DNA of 64,000 nucleotides. It comes from Cytobacillus citreus (GTDB taxonomy: Bacteria; Bacillota; Bacilli; Bacillales; Cytobacillaceae). Numbering within the stretch: position 1 is the stretch's first letter; every line of letters starts with the position of its first letter. Where the stretch lies: contig NZ_JAGYPM010000003.1 in NCBI RefSeq assembly GCF_018343665.1, positions 649,497 to 713,496 on the forward strand, written 5' to 3'. Shown one piece after another: positions 15,392 through 26,550 of the stretch. The notes beneath the pieces are model-generated. The model was not told where the DNA came from. It did not search any database and saw only the letters and a program-made list of their open reading frames with translations. The position numbers were made by a program, and so were the translations under genes.

Positions 15392-18037
15392 TTATTCGCC
15401 TTTTAATTCTTTAATTCGTGCTTCAACAGCGGCTCTTTTCTCGGTGTAATCTTTTTCTTTTTCCTTCTCTTCCTCGATCACTTTTTCAGGAGCTTTCTTA
15501 ATAAAGCCTTCATTACTCAGCTTCTTTTGAACCCTTTCAACTTCATTATTAAGCTTTTCCCATTCCTTCTGCAGACGGGCAACCTCTTCTTCTATATTGA
15601 TCAGCCCTTCTAGTGGAAGGATAATCTCCACACCTGTAACAATAGATGTCATTGCTTTTTCAGGTGTTTCTGGATCCATTGCAACCGTTAATTCTTCTGG
15701 GTTACAGAAGCGTTCAATAAACTTAAGATTTTTCTCTAATGTTGATAATACATCCTGATCTTTTGCTTTCAAGATCATCTTTATTTTCTTGCTCATCGGA
15801 GTGTTTACTTCTGCTCGGCTATTACGTACAGAGCGAATGATTTCAACTAAGAGCTTCATCTCATTGGCAGCTTGCAGATCAGTGAATTCTGCTTGTGCTT
15901 TCGGCCATTCGGCAATTGTAATCGACTCGCCAGAATGAGGAAGGTTTTGCCAAATTTCCTCCGTAATAAATGGCATGAATGGATGCAATAAGCGCATCGT
16001 ATTATCTAATACATAAGCCAGAATAGAACGAGTTGTTTTCTTAGCTGCTTCGTCGTCCCCATATAACGGAAGCTTGGCCATTTCGATATACCAGTCACAG
16101 AAATCATCCCAGATAAAGTTATAAAGTACACGGCCAACTTCTCCGAATTCGTAACGGTCAGATAATCTCGTAACTGTTTCAATGGTTTCATTTAAGCGAG
16201 TTAAGATCCATTTATCTGCAACTGATTTTTCACCAGTCAAGTCGATTTCTTCGAATGTTAATCCATCCATATTCATTAATGCGAAACGAGAAGCATTCCA
16301 AATTTTGTTCGCAAAGTTCCATGTTGCCTCAACTTTGTCGATGCTAAAACGCAAGTCATGCCCTGGTGAGCTTCCTGTTGATAGGAAGTAGCGGAGTGCG
16401 TCTGCACCGTACTTATCGATTACATCCATTGGATCAACACCATTGCCAAGGGATTTACTCATCTTCCTGCCCTCAGCATCACGTACAAGACCGTGAATTA
16501 ATACATCTTTAAATGGTCTTTGATCCGTAAATTCTAATCCTTGGAAAATCATTCGAGATACCCAGAAGAAAATGATATCATATCCTGTTACGAGGCAATC
16601 TGTTGGGTAATATCGTTTATAGTCCCCAGATTCAGTATCAGGCCAGCCCATTGTTGAAAACGGCCATAACGCAGAACTAAACCATGTATCAAGAACATCT
16701 TTGTCCTGTTCCCAGTTCTCGATATCTTCTGGTGCTTCATGAGCCACATATACTTCTCCAGTCTCTTTATGATACCAAGCTGGAATACGATGTCCCCACC
16801 AAAGCTGACGTGAAATACACCAGTCACGAATATTTTCCATCCAACGCATGTAAGTATTTTCAAATCTTTCAGGAACAAAGTTTACTTTTTCTTCTTTTGA
16901 TTGGAGCTCAATCGCTTTATCAGCAAGCGGCTGCATTTTAACGAACCATTGTGTAGAAAGATACGGCTCTACTACTGCTCCGCTTCTCTCAGAATGTCCA
17001 ACTGAATGCATATGCTCTTCAATTTTGAATAATACACCTTGATCCTGTAGATCCTTAACGATTTGCTTTCGACATTCGAAGCGATCTAACCCAGTGTATT
17101 TACCAGCTTTATCATTCATTGTACCGTCTTCGTTCATGACAAGAACACGTTCAAGATTATGACGATTACCAATTTCAAAGTCATTCGGATCATGAGCCGG
17201 CGTAATTTTTACCGCACCTGAACCGAATTCCATATCAACATAATCATCGCCTACAATTGGAATCTCGCGGCCTACAATTGGAAGTGTAACTGTCTTTCCA
17301 ATTAAGTGCTTATAACGGTCATCTTCTGGATGAACAGCTACAGCAGTATCTCCTAGCATTGTTTCTGGGCGAGTTGTTGCAATTTCAATATGCCCAGAGC
17401 CGTCTGTAAGCGGATATTTCATATGATAAAACGCACCCTGTACATCTTTATGAATAACCTCAATATCAGAAAGAGCTGTCTTCGTAGACGGATCCCAGTT
17501 AATAATATATTCACCCCGGTAAATTAGCCCCTTATGGTATAGAGAAACAAATACTTCACGAACCGCCTTTGATAATCCTTCATCAAGCGTAAAGCGCTCA
17601 CGACTATAGTCAAGACCAAGTCCAAGCTTAGACCATTGCTGGCGAATATGACTTGCATATTCCTCTTTCCACTTCCAAGTTTCCTCAACAAACTTCTCAC
17701 GGCCTAAATCATAGCGCGACTTTCCTTCACTGCGAAGTTTTTCCTCTACTTTTGCTTGGGTAGCAATTCCAGCATGGTCCATTCCTGGCAGCCATAGTAC
17801 ATCATAGCCTTGCATCCGTTTCATACGCGTTAAAATATCCTGTAGGGTTGTATCCCATGCATGACCAAGATGAAGCCTTCCAGTAACATTCGGCGGCGGA
17901 ATAACGATTGTATAAGGATGTTTATTTTGATCATCCTTCACCTCAAAAAACTTACCATTTAGCCACCATTCATAGCGTCCCTGTTCAATTGATTGTGGAT
18001 CATACTTTGTAGGCATTGTTATTTCCTTCGTTTCCAT
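15392..18037 (-). CDS. valS: Valyl-tRNA synthetase
   Basis: An 881-residue class I aminoacyl-tRNA synthetase that charges tRNA-Val. The HIGH motif is read in [15 protein letters not shown] (about residues 45-60) and KMSKS in [14 protein letters not shown] (about 524-530). The editing (CP1) domain lies between them, and a C-terminal coiled coil (about 810-881) is typical of ValRS. I chose the ATG at 18037, which aligns [14 protein letters not shown] with known ValRS starts; a GTG lies one codon upstream. Expression is controlled by the T-box leader directly upstream. Confidence 0.98.
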   Translation of the reverse strand: METKEITMPTKYDPQSIEQGRYEWWLNGKFFEVKDDQNKHPYTIVIPPPNVTGRLHLGHAWDTTLQDILTRMKRMQGYDVLWLPGMDHAGIATQAKVEEKLRSEGKSRYDLGREKFVEETWKWKEEYASHIRQQWSKLGLGLDYSRERFTLDEGLSKAVREVFVSLYHKGLIYRGEYIINWDPSTKTALSDIEVIHKDVQGAFYHMKYPLTDGSGHIEIATTRPETMLGDTAVAVHPEDDRYKHLIGKTVTLPIVGREIPIVGDDYVDMEFGSGAVKITPAHDPNDFEIGNRHNLERVLVMNEDGTMNDKAGKYTGLDRFECRKQIVKDLQDQGVLFKIEEHMHSVGHSERSGAVVEPYLSTQWFVKMQPLADKAIELQSKEEKVNFVPERFENTYMRWMENIRDWCISRQLWWGHRIPAWYHKETGEVYVAHEAPEDIENWEQDKDVLDTWFSSALWPFSTMGWPDTESGDYKRYYPTDCLVTGYDIIFFWVSRMIFQGLEFTDQRPFKDVLIHGLVRDAEGRKMSKSLGNGVDPMDVIDKYGADALRYFLSTGSSPGHDLRFSIDKVEATWNFANKIWNASRFALMNMDGLTFEEIDLTGEKSVADKWILTRLNETIETVTRLSDRYEFGEVGRVLYNFIWDDFCDWYIEMAKLPLYGDDEAAKKTTRSILAYVLDNTMRLLHPFMPFITEEIWQNLPHSGESITIAEWPKAQAEFTDLQAANEMKLLVEIIRSVRNSRAEVNTPMSKKIKMILKAKDQDVLSTLEKNLKFIERFCNPEELTVAMDPETPEKAMTSIVTGVEIILPLEGLINIEEEVARLQKEWEKLNNEVERVQKKLSNEGFIKKAPEKVIEEEKEKEKDYTEKRAAVEARIKELKGE

Positions 18038-18061
18038 CACATATCATCCCCTTTACAAATA

Positions 18062-18355
18062 AAAAACTCCATTCGCCATAAAAGGACGAATGGAGTATGC
18101 TTCGCGGTACCACCTTTTTTTCAAACAGAAAGATGAGCGGTAGCTAGACTGTTGTCTAACTCTAAAACCGACATCCCTGTTTGACTCTTAAATTGATAAC
18201 GGATTTCCCGTCCTTCACTACACGATTTTGCAATCTTTCGCGAAAGAAGCTCAAGGGCGACCTTCCAACGGTTCTACTTAGAAAACCTTTCAGCTAATGG
18301 TTTTCCTCTCTAAAAGCAAATAGCCATTGTACTCTTCCCTATCTTTGCTGTTTAT
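18062..18355 (-). promoter_or_regulatory. T-box riboswitch leader of valS
   Basis: The minus strand holds the invariant T-box sequence GGTGGTACCGCG (GGTGGTACC at 18106-18114), which pairs with the tRNA acceptor end. It is followed by an intrinsic terminator (stem ACTCCATTCG, 18066-18096, with a U-run). Upstream are stem I features, including an AGAGAGG-type AG bulge region. A GUC triplet in the expected specifier area (about 18256-18262) fits a valine codon. Uncharged tRNA-Val should stabilise the antiterminator and switch valS on. Confidence 0.88.
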
Positions 18356-18368
18356 TTTTATTATCAAT

Positions 18369-18398
18369 ATATTACCTATAAAATAGGATTGTCGTCAA
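18369..18398 (-). promoter_or_regulatory. Sigma-A promoter for the T-box leader of valS
   Basis: A -35 TTGACG (18393-18398) and -10 TAATAT (18369-18374) at 18 nt spacing lie just upstream of the leader start. The rest of 18399-18588 is AT-rich and I see nothing else in it. Confidence 0.6.
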
Positions 18399-18588
18399 TC
18401 ATTATTCCTATTTTATTTTTATTTTATACAACGATAATTAGCAGTGTTCCATATTTTATTTAATTTTATTAAAAGAGCTATCAGTAAACTTACAATGTAA
18501 TTTGGATTATATAACGTATGGTAGGCACTAATAAAGGATGTCCTACATAGAATAATTTGAGAAAAATTTCGAAAGGGGGCATGTTCCA

Positions 18589-18780
18589 ATGAGAAGAAAG
18601 TATAATCCTTATGGTTTGCCACCGTGGCTAAGAACAATTAGGGGGGCCTGCTCGCAATTTATTATTCCATTTTGCTGTTTTCAAGGAATAAGAGTGATCA
18701 TTTTTCCAACAACATTTGATGTTTTGTTTCTTGCCATTCTGATATTAATTGCGGTAGCCCTTCGTTTTGAATGGCTATAA
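18589..18780 (+). CDS. Small conserved membrane protein (63 residues)
   Basis: MRRKYNPYGLPPWLRTIRG is followed by two hydrophobic segments (about residues 22-40 and 42-62). A strong ribosome site (GAAAGGGGG) lies 8 nt before the ATG, and a bidirectional terminator sits directly after the stop, so it looks like a genuine gene convergent with ysxE. I recall similar small proteins at this place in other Bacillaceae but know no function. The basic N-terminus suggests it is inserted with that end in the cytoplasm. Confidence 0.65.
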   Translation: MRRKYNPYGLPPWLRTIRGACSQFIIPFCCFQGIRVIIFPTTFDVLFLAILILIAVALRFEWL

Positions 18781-18809
18781 AAGCCCAAAATCCTATTAAT
18801 TTTGGGCTT
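18781..18809. terminator. Bidirectional terminator between the small membrane protein gene and ysxE
   Basis: An 11-bp perfect stem (AAGCCCAAAAT/ATTTTGGGCTT) lies between convergent genes, with U-rich sequence on the plus side and A/T-rich sequence on the other. Confidence 0.8.
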
Positions 18810-19848
18810 CTTCTTGTGGTTGCGCAGCCGTTTTTGCTTCCGCTTTTTGCCGCTCAATTTCTTCCATTCTCATCAAAACGTATTCAGTATTTTTAAGGAG
18901 CCAAAATTGCTTCTGAAAATGTAACGTCGATTTCCTTTCTCCATTCCCATAGCGGTTTTTAAAATACCTTTCTGCAGAACGCATAACAGCTCCTGGATGA
19001 GCAAAATAGCTTTGAAATAGAAGGAATTCATCCTCTTTAAACGGGGAATATTTTAGATACGTATAGATCCATTCTATACATTCTTCTGATTTTTTTGGAT
19101 AGGTTTTCAATGTTCGTGAAAGGAATGGTAATATATCATGAATCGGCGAGCCTTTTTTGGCTCGTTCAAAATTTGAGAAATAACCATAACCCTTTTCATC
19201 ATATAAAAAGTGTTCAGTTGAGACTTTTCCGTGAACAGTTACAGTACGTGCCTTATCACTGTCCTTCGTCTTCTCATACCAATCTTTTAATTTTCTTATC
19301 GAAAAATTTAATGCCTGATAGATATCATGATAAGAAAGTACATACGATAATTCAAAGGGAGACATATATTCCCTTTGCTCACAGGTCTCCAAAAATCCTT
19401 CTAAAAATTCCAGTTCCTTTTCCCATTCCTGCAATGTTTTTTCATAATGCTCCGTTCTCTCTTCTTTATTGATTGTTATTTCCTTTGAAGATAATGAATG
19501 GAGTCTGGCTAACTCACGAAAGAGCTGATGGTGGCGCTCGTATCGGTTCTCTTTTTCTTCATTTCCTAGCCATGGCATGAGGTAATACATTTCATTTTCA
19601 TGCAAAACAGCATATCGGCCATCAACAGATGGGAAAATCGGCACTATACGGTTATAGCCTTTTTGATATAAATCTTGAACATGCCGAATAAAATCAGCGC
19701 CCTGCTTTGGGTTGATTTTTTTCAAGGCAAATACACCTTTATTTGTATAAATTTTTTGTACTAGGCCATATTCTTCAACAAAATGTGGTTCAAGGGCATA
19801 TTGTTTTAAGATCGGATATGCCCTAGTTAATCGATTCTTTTCATACAT
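18796..19848 (-). CDS. ysxE: Spore coat protein YsxE (CotS-family kinase-like fold)
   Basis: A 350-residue protein of the CotS/YsxE group, which has an aminoglycoside-phosphotransferase-like (kinase) fold. Visible landmarks are VFALKKINPKQG (lysine of the nucleotide site, about residue 45), YLMPWLGNEEKEN, and VHGKVSTEHFLYDEKGYGYFSNFERAKKG, where the usual catalytic HGDxxxxN is changed to HGKVSTEH, suggesting loss of kinase activity. In B. subtilis YsxE is a coat component encoded next to spoVID. I chose the ATG at 19848, with AAGTGAG 8 nt upstream; a GTG three codons earlier is less likely. Confidence 0.85.
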   Translation of the reverse strand: MYEKNRLTRAYPILKQYALEPHFVEEYGLVQKIYTNKGVFALKKINPKQGADFIRHVQDLYQKGYNRIVPIFPSVDGRYAVLHENEMYYLMPWLGNEEKENRYERHHQLFRELARLHSLSSKEITINKEERTEHYEKTLQEWEKELEFLEGFLETCEQREYMSPFELSYVLSYHDIYQALNFSIRKLKDWYEKTKDSDKARTVTVHGKVSTEHFLYDEKGYGYFSNFERAKKGSPIHDILPFLSRTLKTYPKKSEECIEWIYTYLKYSPFKEDEFLLFQSYFAHPGAVMRSAERYFKNRYGNGERKSTLHFQKQFWLLKNTEYVLMRMEEIERQKAEAKTAAQPQEEAQN

Positions 19849-19861
19849 AAGAATCACTCAC

Positions 19862-20120
19862 TTTCATAGAAAAGCGGAAGCACCTTGGTCAGGCTAGACA
19901 TTTCAAAAAGCAGAAACAAAATGGCTGGACAGGTTAATGTTTCCCTGCCCAGCCTGTTTTTATCGCAGATTAACGAGCAGTAAGACCCCCACTACAAGGT
20001 TGCGAGAGAATCAAAGAAACCTAAGTCTAAGTGGGGGATGAACGCAGACTAAAGACACGACGTCCTGTCGTAACGTCTGCACTAGCACATCCTGTGCTTC
20101 GGAACCCCCACACTGATGGA
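19862..20120. repeat. Remnant mosaic repeat, hairpin and module between spoVID and ysxE
   Basis: It opens with TAGAAAAGCGGAAGCACC and soon reads GGCTAGACA: both ends of the 126-bp family with the interior deleted. A GGCTGG/CCAGCC hairpin (about 19923-19962) follows, possibly a terminator. After it comes a block bounded by CCCCCACT and AAGTGGGGGAT, and a module ACGTCCTGTCGTAACGTCTG with GCACTAGCACATCCTGT and CTTCGG, which recurs in modified form at 43980-44030. Confidence 0.6.
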
Positions 20121-20129
20121 AGTTTCACT

Positions 20130-21401
20130 TTATCTTTTTTGATAGGCTACTACGGTAACTGGAATATAGAGAACTTGCCCTTCATATATATCTTGATTTA
20201 TTTCTATATGGTTTACACTAAGTAGTCTTTGAACAGTAATATCGTATCTTTCGGCAATTGTATCGACTGTATCTCCATTCTGAACGATACATACTTTTAA
20301 CTTTGCAACATTATCTTCAGTCTTCCGCGCAAAAAACTCCGTTAATGTCATGCTTTTCTTTTTGGAAATCTTTTTCTTTTTTTTCGGAGCTGCTTCTTCT
20401 TTTCCCGCTGCTGGCTTTTGTTCCTCTAGTTCAAAAATTTCGTCTTCTAGCCATTCTCCATCTTGTTCAGCTGTATCCTCTAATACCTCCACTTCCTGTT
20501 CAAGACTTTCCTCAATTTCTGTCATTTTATAAATTTCTTCCGCAGTTGGTGGTGATTCTTCATTTCTTTGAGCAGAGAAGGAAAATTCTGGCGTTACTCT
20601 AACTTTTTCTTCTTCTACTTTTACCTCTTCTATTATCTCTTCTAGTATCTCTTCTTCTTCTCGCATCTCATCCAATTTCTCTACTTTTATCTCTTCATTT
20701 ACTCGCATTTCATCTAAGATCTCTACTTTTATCTCGCTTATTTCTCTTTTCTCTTTCTCGACTAATTCTGGTTGCTTTCTTGCCTCAGCTTCAAATGGAA
20801 TATAAATCTCTTCTTTTTCTTCTAATTCTTCTTTTGCTACAGGCTTTTCCTCTTCTATTGTTTCTTTAGAAGGTCTTTCTACAGTTCCTAGATCTATTTC
20901 TGATACTGCAGCAGAAGATCGATTTATCGTCTCGAATTCTTCTTCCTTTGCAAATGACGGAGAACGCTGCTGATCACCATAAAGGCCAGAAATAGTTAAA
21001 TTGGCTGTTAATTTCATGCAGCTTCGCTCAGGAAATACATAATCAAATGATTCAACAATAACATCAATATCTTGAATGTTTTCGATCCTATTATTCGGAA
21101 TTGTTATATCCACTGGGAAGTAATGTGTAAATTCGCAAACTCCCTCTTCTCTTTCTTCAACGTATTGAATAAATTTGGGGGCTTTAAATGTTTCCTCATT
21201 TTCAATTGCCCCTGTGTCATACCGGTTATACTCTCCTGACAGCTCGAGAGCACCTTGGATCGTTACATATTGATCATTTTCCTGTATGAGAATATCTGGG
21301 TCTAGGGAAATCGTAATTAAATCATCTACTTCCTGTCCTTTTTGAAACCATACGGACTCTTCTAAAGAAAATCGTAAACACGATTGGTTTCCTTGAGACA
21401 A
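20130..21401 (-). CDS. spoVID: Stage VI sporulation protein D (SpoVID), spore coat assembly
   Basis: A 423-residue coat-morphogenesis protein needed in B. subtilis for encasement of the spore by the coat. The N-terminal SpoVID domain (about residues 1-150) includes SLEESVWFQKGQEVDDLITISLDP. A long Glu/Lys-rich low-complexity middle (about 180-360) contains near-repeats (EKLDEMREEEE, EEIIEEVKVEEEK). A C-terminal LysM domain (about 373-420) binds peptidoglycan or lipid II. I chose the TTG at 21401 because AAAGGAGG sits 7 nt before it and the next residues align with known SpoVID. Located directly downstream of the hem operon, as in relatives. Confidence 0.93.
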   Translation of the reverse strand: MSQGNQSCLRFSLEESVWFQKGQEVDDLITISLDPDILIQENDQYVTIQGALELSGEYNRYDTGAIENEETFKAPKFIQYVEEREEGVCEFTHYFPVDITIPNNRIENIQDIDVIVESFDYVFPERSCMKLTANLTISGLYGDQQRSPSFAKEEEFETINRSSAAVSEIDLGTVERPSKETIEEEKPVAKEELEEKEEIYIPFEAEARKQPELVEKEKREISEIKVEILDEMRVNEEIKVEKLDEMREEEEILEEIIEEVKVEEEKVRVTPEFSFSAQRNEESPPTAEEIYKMTEIEESLEQEVEVLEDTAEQDGEWLEDEIFELEEQKPAAGKEEAAPKKKKKISKKKSMTLTEFFARKTEDNVAKLKVCIVQNGDTVDTIAERYDITVQRLLSVNHIEINQDIYEGQVLYIPVTVVAYQKR

Positions 21402-21500
21402 AGCGACTCCTCCTTTCGTAACCTTCACGTTAAATCACTATGTCATTTACACTTTATGAGAAGGATTATTTTTTTATGATTGAAAAAGCAAGCACGCCAT

Positions 21501-21531
21501 AAAAAAACACCCATCTAAAAAGATGAGTGTT
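21501..21531 (-). terminator. Terminator of the hem operon
   Basis: An AACACCCATCT/AGATGAGTGTT stem (21506-21531) with one mismatch is followed on the minus strand by seven U residues, 7 nt after the hemL stop. Confidence 0.8.
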
Positions 21532-21537
21532 CGAGTT

Positions 21538-22827
21538 TTATCCTTTAAGCTTTGAAAAAGCAATATCTACTGCTTGTAGTGTTTTTTCAATATCCTCATC
21601 ACTATGAGCAGTTGATAGGAATAGGCCTTCAAATTGAGAAGGTGGAAGGAATACACCTTGATTTGCCATTTCACGATAATAAGCAGCAAAATAATCTAAG
21701 TTTGACGTCTTAGCTTTTTCAAAATTAATAACATCTTCATTTGTGAAGAAGAATCCAATCATAGACCCAGCACGATTAAATGTAAGAGGAATATCATATT
21801 TTTTGGCAGCTGCAGTTATACCTGCCTCTAGCATATCTCCTTTACGCTGGAATTCCTTATATGAATCTGGTGATAGCTGACTTAATGTTTCATATCCTGC
21901 AGTCATCGCCAGCGGATTCCCTGATAATGTTCCTGCCTGGTAAATCGGCCCGCTTGGAGCAATTTGTTCCATAATTTCCGCTTTACCGCCGTATGCTCCA
22001 ACTGGAAGTCCACCGCCTATTACTTTTCCTAAACAAGTAAGGTCCGGTGTGACATTGAAATACCCTTGTGCACAATGATATCCAACACGGAAGCCTGTCA
22101 TTACTTCATCAAAAATTAACAGAGCTCCATATTGAGTTGTAATCTCTCTCAAACCTTCTAAGAAACCTGGCTGTGGTGGGACAACGCCCATGTTACCAGC
22201 AACCGGCTCTGCAATAATACATGCAATATCTTCCCCAAAGTGCTCAAAGGCATATCTAACACTTTCAAGATCATTATATGGTACTGTAATCGTATTTTTC
22301 GCTACGCTCTCAGGCACTCCTGGGCTATCAGGAAGTCCTAGAGTTGCAACACCTGATCCTGCCTTAATAAGCAGAGAATCGCCATGACCGTGATAACAGC
22401 CTTCAAATTTCAAAATTTTATTCCTTCCAGTGTAACCGCGAGCAAGTCGTAATGCACTCATCGTTGCTTCTGTTCCAGATGACACCATACGAACGATTTC
22501 AATGGATGGGACTCTTTCTTTTACAAGTTTAGCCAGCTCATTCTCTGTTACAGTTGGAGCGCCGAAGCTTGTCCCCATTTCAGCAACCTTCTTAATGGCT
22601 TCCACAACACGATCATTGGAATGTCCCAAGATTAATGGGCCCCATGATAAAACATAGTCAATATATTCATTTCCATCAATATCGTAAATTTTCGAGCCTT
22701 TTCCTCTTTCCATAAAAATTGGATTCATCTTTACCGATTTAAATGCTCGAACTGGTGAGTTCACTCCTCCAGGCATTAAAGTTCCAGCTTCTTTAAAAGC
22801 TTGAATAGATTTTTCATAAGAGCGCAT
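21538..22827 (-). CDS. hemL: Glutamate-1-semialdehyde 2,1-aminomutase
   Basis: A 429-residue PLP enzyme that turns glutamate-1-semialdehyde into 5-aminolevulinate, the second step of the C5 haem pathway. The PLP lysine lies in [17 protein letters not shown] (about residue 268), and [11 protein letters not shown] provides the cofactor-contact Asp. The start [14 protein letters not shown] follows AAGAGGG. It is the last gene of hemAXCDBL. The order and spacing (24 nt after hemB) match B. subtilis. Confidence 0.97.
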   Translation of the reverse strand: MRSYEKSIQAFKEAGTLMPGGVNSPVRAFKSVKMNPIFMERGKGSKIYDIDGNEYIDYVLSWGPLILGHSNDRVVEAIKKVAEMGTSFGAPTVTENELAKLVKERVPSIEIVRMVSSGTEATMSALRLARGYTGRNKILKFEGCYHGHGDSLLIKAGSGVATLGLPDSPGVPESVAKNTITVPYNDLESVRYAFEHFGEDIACIIAEPVAGNMGVVPPQPGFLEGLREITTQYGALLIFDEVMTGFRVGYHCAQGYFNVTPDLTCLGKVIGGGLPVGAYGGKAEIMEQIAPSGPIYQAGTLSGNPLAMTAGYETLSQLSPDSYKEFQRKGDMLEAGITAAAKKYDIPLTFNRAGSMIGFFFTNEDVINFEKAKTSNLDYFAAYYREMANQGVFLPPSQFEGLFLSTAHSDEDIEKTLQAVDIAFSKLKG

Positions 22828-22851
22828 CTTTATCCCTCTTTTCTTTTTATT

Positions 22852-23826
22852 TTACTTTTTTATCCATCTAGCAGCATCTTTCGCATGATATGTAATGATT
22901 AAGTCACAGCCTGCTCGTTTCATTCCAGTCAACATTTCCATTACAATTCTTTCTTCATCGATCCAACCGTTCTCTGCAGCTGCTTTTACCATAGAATATT
23001 CTCCACTCACATTATAAATAACAAGCGGCAGATTTATATTATTTTTCACATCGCGAACGATATCAAGATAAGGCATTCCAGGCTTAACAATGATAAAGTC
23101 TGCACCTTCTATTAAATCAGACTCTGCTTCCCGTAATGCTTCCATTCGATTTGCAGGATCCATTTGATAAGCTTTTCTGTCCCCAAATTGTGGAGTACTA
23201 TCAGCAGCATCCCGGAATGGACCATAGAAGGCTGAAGAATATTTCACCGCATAGGACATGATCGGTACATTTTCAAAGCCCGCCTGATCAAGTCCTGCAC
23301 GAATGGCGGCAACGAATCCATCCATCATATTAGAAGGAGCAATAATATCTGCACCTGCTTTTGCTTGGCTAACAGCAGTCTGTACCAATAATTCAAGGGA
23401 AGGATCATTTAACACCTGTCCATTTTCGATTAAACCACAATGGCCATGATTTGTGTATTCACAGAGACAAGTATCAGCAATGACAATAATTCCAGGATAC
23501 TTGTCTTTAATAAGGCGCGTAGCTTCCTGAACAATTCCATGGTCATGATAGGCTTGTTGTCCACATTCATCCTTTTCAATTGGAATTCCGAAAAGAAGCA
23601 CAGATTTAATGCCTAATGAAACTACTTCATCCATTTCCTCTTCAAGATGATCCAATGATAGATTAAAGATTCCAGGCATAGAGGATATTTCTTTTTTAAT
23701 ATTATGGCCCTCAGCTACAAAAATTGGATAGATGAAATCATCCGTGCTTAATTGATTTTCACGGACTAATGCTCTCATGTTCTCACTTTGACGAAGTCTT
23801 CTATGACGCGTAAATTGGATATTCAT
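22852..23826 (-). CDS. hemB: Delta-aminolevulinic acid dehydratase (porphobilinogen synthase)
   Basis: A 324-residue enzyme that condenses two 5-aminolevulinate molecules into porphobilinogen. The cysteine-rich zinc site is visible as [14 protein letters not shown] (about residues 118-131). The two Schiff-base lysines fall in [15 protein letters not shown] (about 195) and [11 protein letters not shown] (about 248). It lies 18 nt after hemD. Zinc-type rather than magnesium-only HemB is inferred from the three-cysteine motif. Confidence 0.97.
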   Translation of the reverse strand: MNIQFTRHRRLRQSENMRALVRENQLSTDDFIYPIFVAEGHNIKKEISSMPGIFNLSLDHLEEEMDEVVSLGIKSVLLFGIPIEKDECGQQAYHDHGIVQEATRLIKDKYPGIIVIADTCLCEYTNHGHCGLIENGQVLNDPSLELLVQTAVSQAKAGADIIAPSNMMDGFVAAIRAGLDQAGFENVPIMSYAVKYSSAFYGPFRDAADSTPQFGDRKAYQMDPANRMEALREAESDLIEGADFIIVKPGMPYLDIVRDVKNNINLPLVIYNVSGEYSMVKAAAENGWIDEERIVMEMLTGMKRAGCDLIITYHAKDAARWIKK

Positions 23827-23844
23827 ATTGGATTCACTCCTTGA

Positions 23845-24630
23845 TTATTTATCTTCCATATTTAAATACTCAATAATGCTTTTTATCATATGATCGACCG
23901 TATAAATTCGTGGTTCACAATGAATTTTTAACCCATACGATTCAATTCTTGCTTTTGTTACTGGGCCAATACAGCTAATAATACATTCATCAAGCTTTTG
24001 CACTAGATTATTTTCCCTAACAATCTTCATGAAATGATCAACTGTTGATGGACTTGTAAATGGCAAAATATCCAGTTTATTAGCTGAAATTCCTTCAATT
24101 AATTGCTCTCTGCTTTCCTCAGGAAAAAAAGTCTCATAAATGATTATTTCATCCACAAAAGCGCCTTTTTCCGTTAAAGCAGTACAAATATAATCACGTG
24201 CTAGGCTCCCTTTAGGGATAAAAATCTTTATTCCTGGTTCAATAAGTGACAAAAACTCTTCAACAAAGCCTTCAGCAACATATTCCTTTGGAATAAAATC
24301 TACTTTAAAACCTGCTTGCGTTAAGCAGCTTGCCGTCTTACTGCCAATCGCTGCAATTCTCGGCAGCTTGCTTTTTCGAATATGATCACTAAACGCAAGG
24401 AATGTTTCTACAGTCACATCACTCGTAAAAATAATCCAATCATACAAATGCACCTGGTTTAATTTCTCAACAATTTCCTTTGTTTCCTTTACAGGTTTAA
24501 AGGCGATGAGTGGGATTTCGACTGGAATTCCGCCATAGCTATTTACAAGATCAGAAAAGGATTTTGCCTGTTCCTTCCCTCTCGGAACTAATACTGTTTT
24601 TCCTTGTAGAGGGAGGGTAGAAGCGGTCAT
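23845..24630 (-). CDS. hemD: Uroporphyrinogen-III synthase
   Basis: A 261-residue HemD-family protein that closes hydroxymethylbilane to uroporphyrinogen III with inversion of ring D. The family is poorly conserved. Readable parts are [14 protein letters not shown] (about residues 64-77), [10 protein letters not shown] (about 95) and [12 protein letters not shown] (about 189). It overlaps the hemC stop by 4 nt, which implies coupled translation, and lies in the standard operon position. Confidence 0.93.
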   Translation of the reverse strand: MTASTLPLQGKTVLVPRGKEQAKSFSDLVNSYGGIPVEIPLIAFKPVKETKEIVEKLNQVHLYDWIIFTSDVTVETFLAFSDHIRKSKLPRIAAIGSKTASCLTQAGFKVDFIPKEYVAEGFVEEFLSLIEPGIKIFIPKGSLARDYICTALTEKGAFVDEIIIYETFFPEESREQLIEGISANKLDILPFTSPSTVDHFMKIVRENNLVQKLDECIISCIGPVTKARIESYGLKIHCEPRIYTVDHMIKSIIEYLNMEDK

Positions 24631-25562
24631 TCTCCATCAAGCTCCTTTTTTACTTGATCAATTAATTTTTTTGCACCTTGCTGAATTAACAAACTAGCTG
24701 CTTCTTTTCCAAGCTCTTCAGGATTGCTTCCTTTTACTTGTTCTGAATAAATAATTTTGCCATCAGGAGATCCGACTAAGCATGTTAAAACAATTTCATC
24801 TTGCTTATTAATCTCTGCAAATCCGGCAATAGGTACTTGGCAGCCTCCTTCCATTTCATGGAGGAATGACCGTTCAGCCCTTACAGTAGCATCTGTTTGT
24901 TTACATGAGAATTTATTTAATAATTCAAGAAGTTCTTCGTCATTTCCACGACACTCGATTGATAGTGCACCTTGACCAATTGCAGGTAAGCAAATATCTG
25001 GATCTAAAAACTCTGTTACGACATCTGTGGCCCAGCCTAACCTTTTTAAACCAGCAGCAGCTAAAATGATCGCATCATATTCATCGGTTTCTAATTTCGC
25101 TAGCCTCGTATCAATATTTCCTCTAATCCATTTAATCTCTAAGTCTGGACGGCGTGCTAATATTTGAGCAGCTCTTCGTAAGCTGCTTGTTCCAATAACA
25201 GATCCAGGCTTAAGCTCTGAAAAACGAATATGCCCTTTAGAAATGAGTGCATCTCTATAGTCTTCTCTTTCAGGAATACAGCCGATTACCAGTCCTTCTG
25301 GAAGAACAGCCGGCATGTCCTTCATACTATGAATAGCCATATCAATTTCTTTATCAAGCATTGCCTGTTCGATTTCCTTTACAAACAATCCCTTTCCACC
25401 AACCTTAGATAGCGTAACATCCAATATCTGATCACCTTTTGTCACGATTTCCTTTACCTCGAAATCAAAGGTAGGATCTATAGCTTTTAATTGATCAATA
25501 ACCCAATTTGTTTGTGTTAATGCAAGTTTACTTCTGCGCGAACCAACAATAATTTTTCTCAT
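24627..25562 (-). CDS. hemC: Porphobilinogen deaminase (hydroxymethylbilane synthase)
   Basis: A 311-residue enzyme that polymerises four porphobilinogens using a covalent dipyrromethane cofactor. The cofactor cysteine lies in [13 protein letters not shown] (about residue 241), the catalytic Asp in [15 protein letters not shown] (about 83), and the arginine cluster in [12 protein letters not shown] (about 126-137). The N-terminus [15 protein letters not shown] is typical. Length is normal. Confidence 0.97.
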   Translation of the reverse strand: MRKIIVGSRRSKLALTQTNWVIDQLKAIDPTFDFEVKEIVTKGDQILDVTLSKVGGKGLFVKEIEQAMLDKEIDMAIHSMKDMPAVLPEGLVIGCIPEREDYRDALISKGHIRFSELKPGSVIGTSSLRRAAQILARRPDLEIKWIRGNIDTRLAKLETDEYDAIILAAAGLKRLGWATDVVTEFLDPDICLPAIGQGALSIECRGNDEELLELLNKFSCKQTDATVRAERSFLHEMEGGCQVPIAGFAEINKQDEIVLTCLVGSPDGKIIYSEQVKGSNPEELGKEAASLLIQQGAKKLIDQVKKELDGE

Positions 25563-25702
25563 GATAGCCTCCTAATTTTTCACGTAAGCCACGAATTTGG
25601 GCAACAGTGACAGATATCATAAATCAACAATCAGTGGGATTCATCTCCCATTCTTCAACAATCAAATTCAACTTTTCTAACTCTTAATATAAAATTTCTA
25701 CT

Positions 25703-26536
25703 TTAAGAATACCAAAAGTGGAAAGATGATAGTTTTCCAAAAAGAAAGAAATTAATTAAGACAATTAGAAAGGATGCAATATTCCATAAAGCTAATTGTT
25801 TACCTGCTAAACCTTTTCCTACTTTTAAATAGAGGAAAATGCCGTAAACAGCAAGAACAACGAAAGAGCCTAAAACCTTTGAATCGTACCAAATCATATT
25901 TGGTACCTTTAAATAAGCCCATTGTGTACCAAGGATTAAGCTAATGATTAGCATAGGTACACCTATTACATTTAGAACATAGGACATATTTTCCAGCTTA
26001 GATAGATCGGAAAGACGCAATAGGCGAGTTCCCCATTTTTTCCTTTTTAATAAGTCATACTGGATTAAATATAATACTGAAAATACAAATGATAGAGAAA
26101 AAGCCCCGTAAGACAGAATGGCTACTGTAATATGTATGAGCAGCAGTTCTGAAATGAGCTTTTCTGCCATAACATGGGATTCATACTGGATAGGTGCGAA
26201 AGTATGGATCGCCATAATAATAAAGCCAAGCACATTTGTAAAAAAGACAATAAAATCTACTCGAAGGACACGGTTTATCACTAATGATAAAGTAATAAGC
26301 ACCCATGCATAAAAATATAACCCTTCAAATATAGTAAGTACAGGAAATCTCCCCGTTTTTACCATATAAAGAACAAGAAACATTGTTTGTAAAACCCATA
26401 CAAATGCAAGTAACCAGAAGGCAATTCGGTTTGCCTTCCGGTTAGACGTTAGAAAATCAATAAAATATAATAGGACACTTAAGGCATACAGAACAACGGT
26501 AACTTCGTGCAGTCGTGTCAAATAGATGTCAAACAT
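25703..26536 (-). CDS. hemX: HemX, CcsA-type membrane protein of the haem operon
   Basis: A 277-residue polytopic membrane protein (about eight helices) of the cytochrome c assembly protein/CcsA family. In B. subtilis HemX lowers the cellular amount of HemA. It contains the family-type segment with WAYLKVPNMIWYDSKVLGSFVVL (about residues 205-230). It lies 14 nt after hemA and about 140 nt before hemC. The 25563-25702 gap is AT-rich and shows no clear signal. Confidence 0.9.
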   Translation of the reverse strand: MFDIYLTRLHEVTVVLYALSVLLYFIDFLTSNRKANRIAFWLLAFVWVLQTMFLVLYMVKTGRFPVLTIFEGLYFYAWVLITLSLVINRVLRVDFIVFFTNVLGFIIMAIHTFAPIQYESHVMAEKLISELLLIHITVAILSYGAFSLSFVFSVLYLIQYDLLKRKKWGTRLLRLSDLSKLENMSYVLNVIGVPMLIISLILGTQWAYLKVPNMIWYDSKVLGSFVVLAVYGIFLYLKVGKGLAGKQLALWNIASFLIVLINFFLFGKLSSFHFWYS

Positions 26537-26550
26537 AGTCAGAACTCCTC

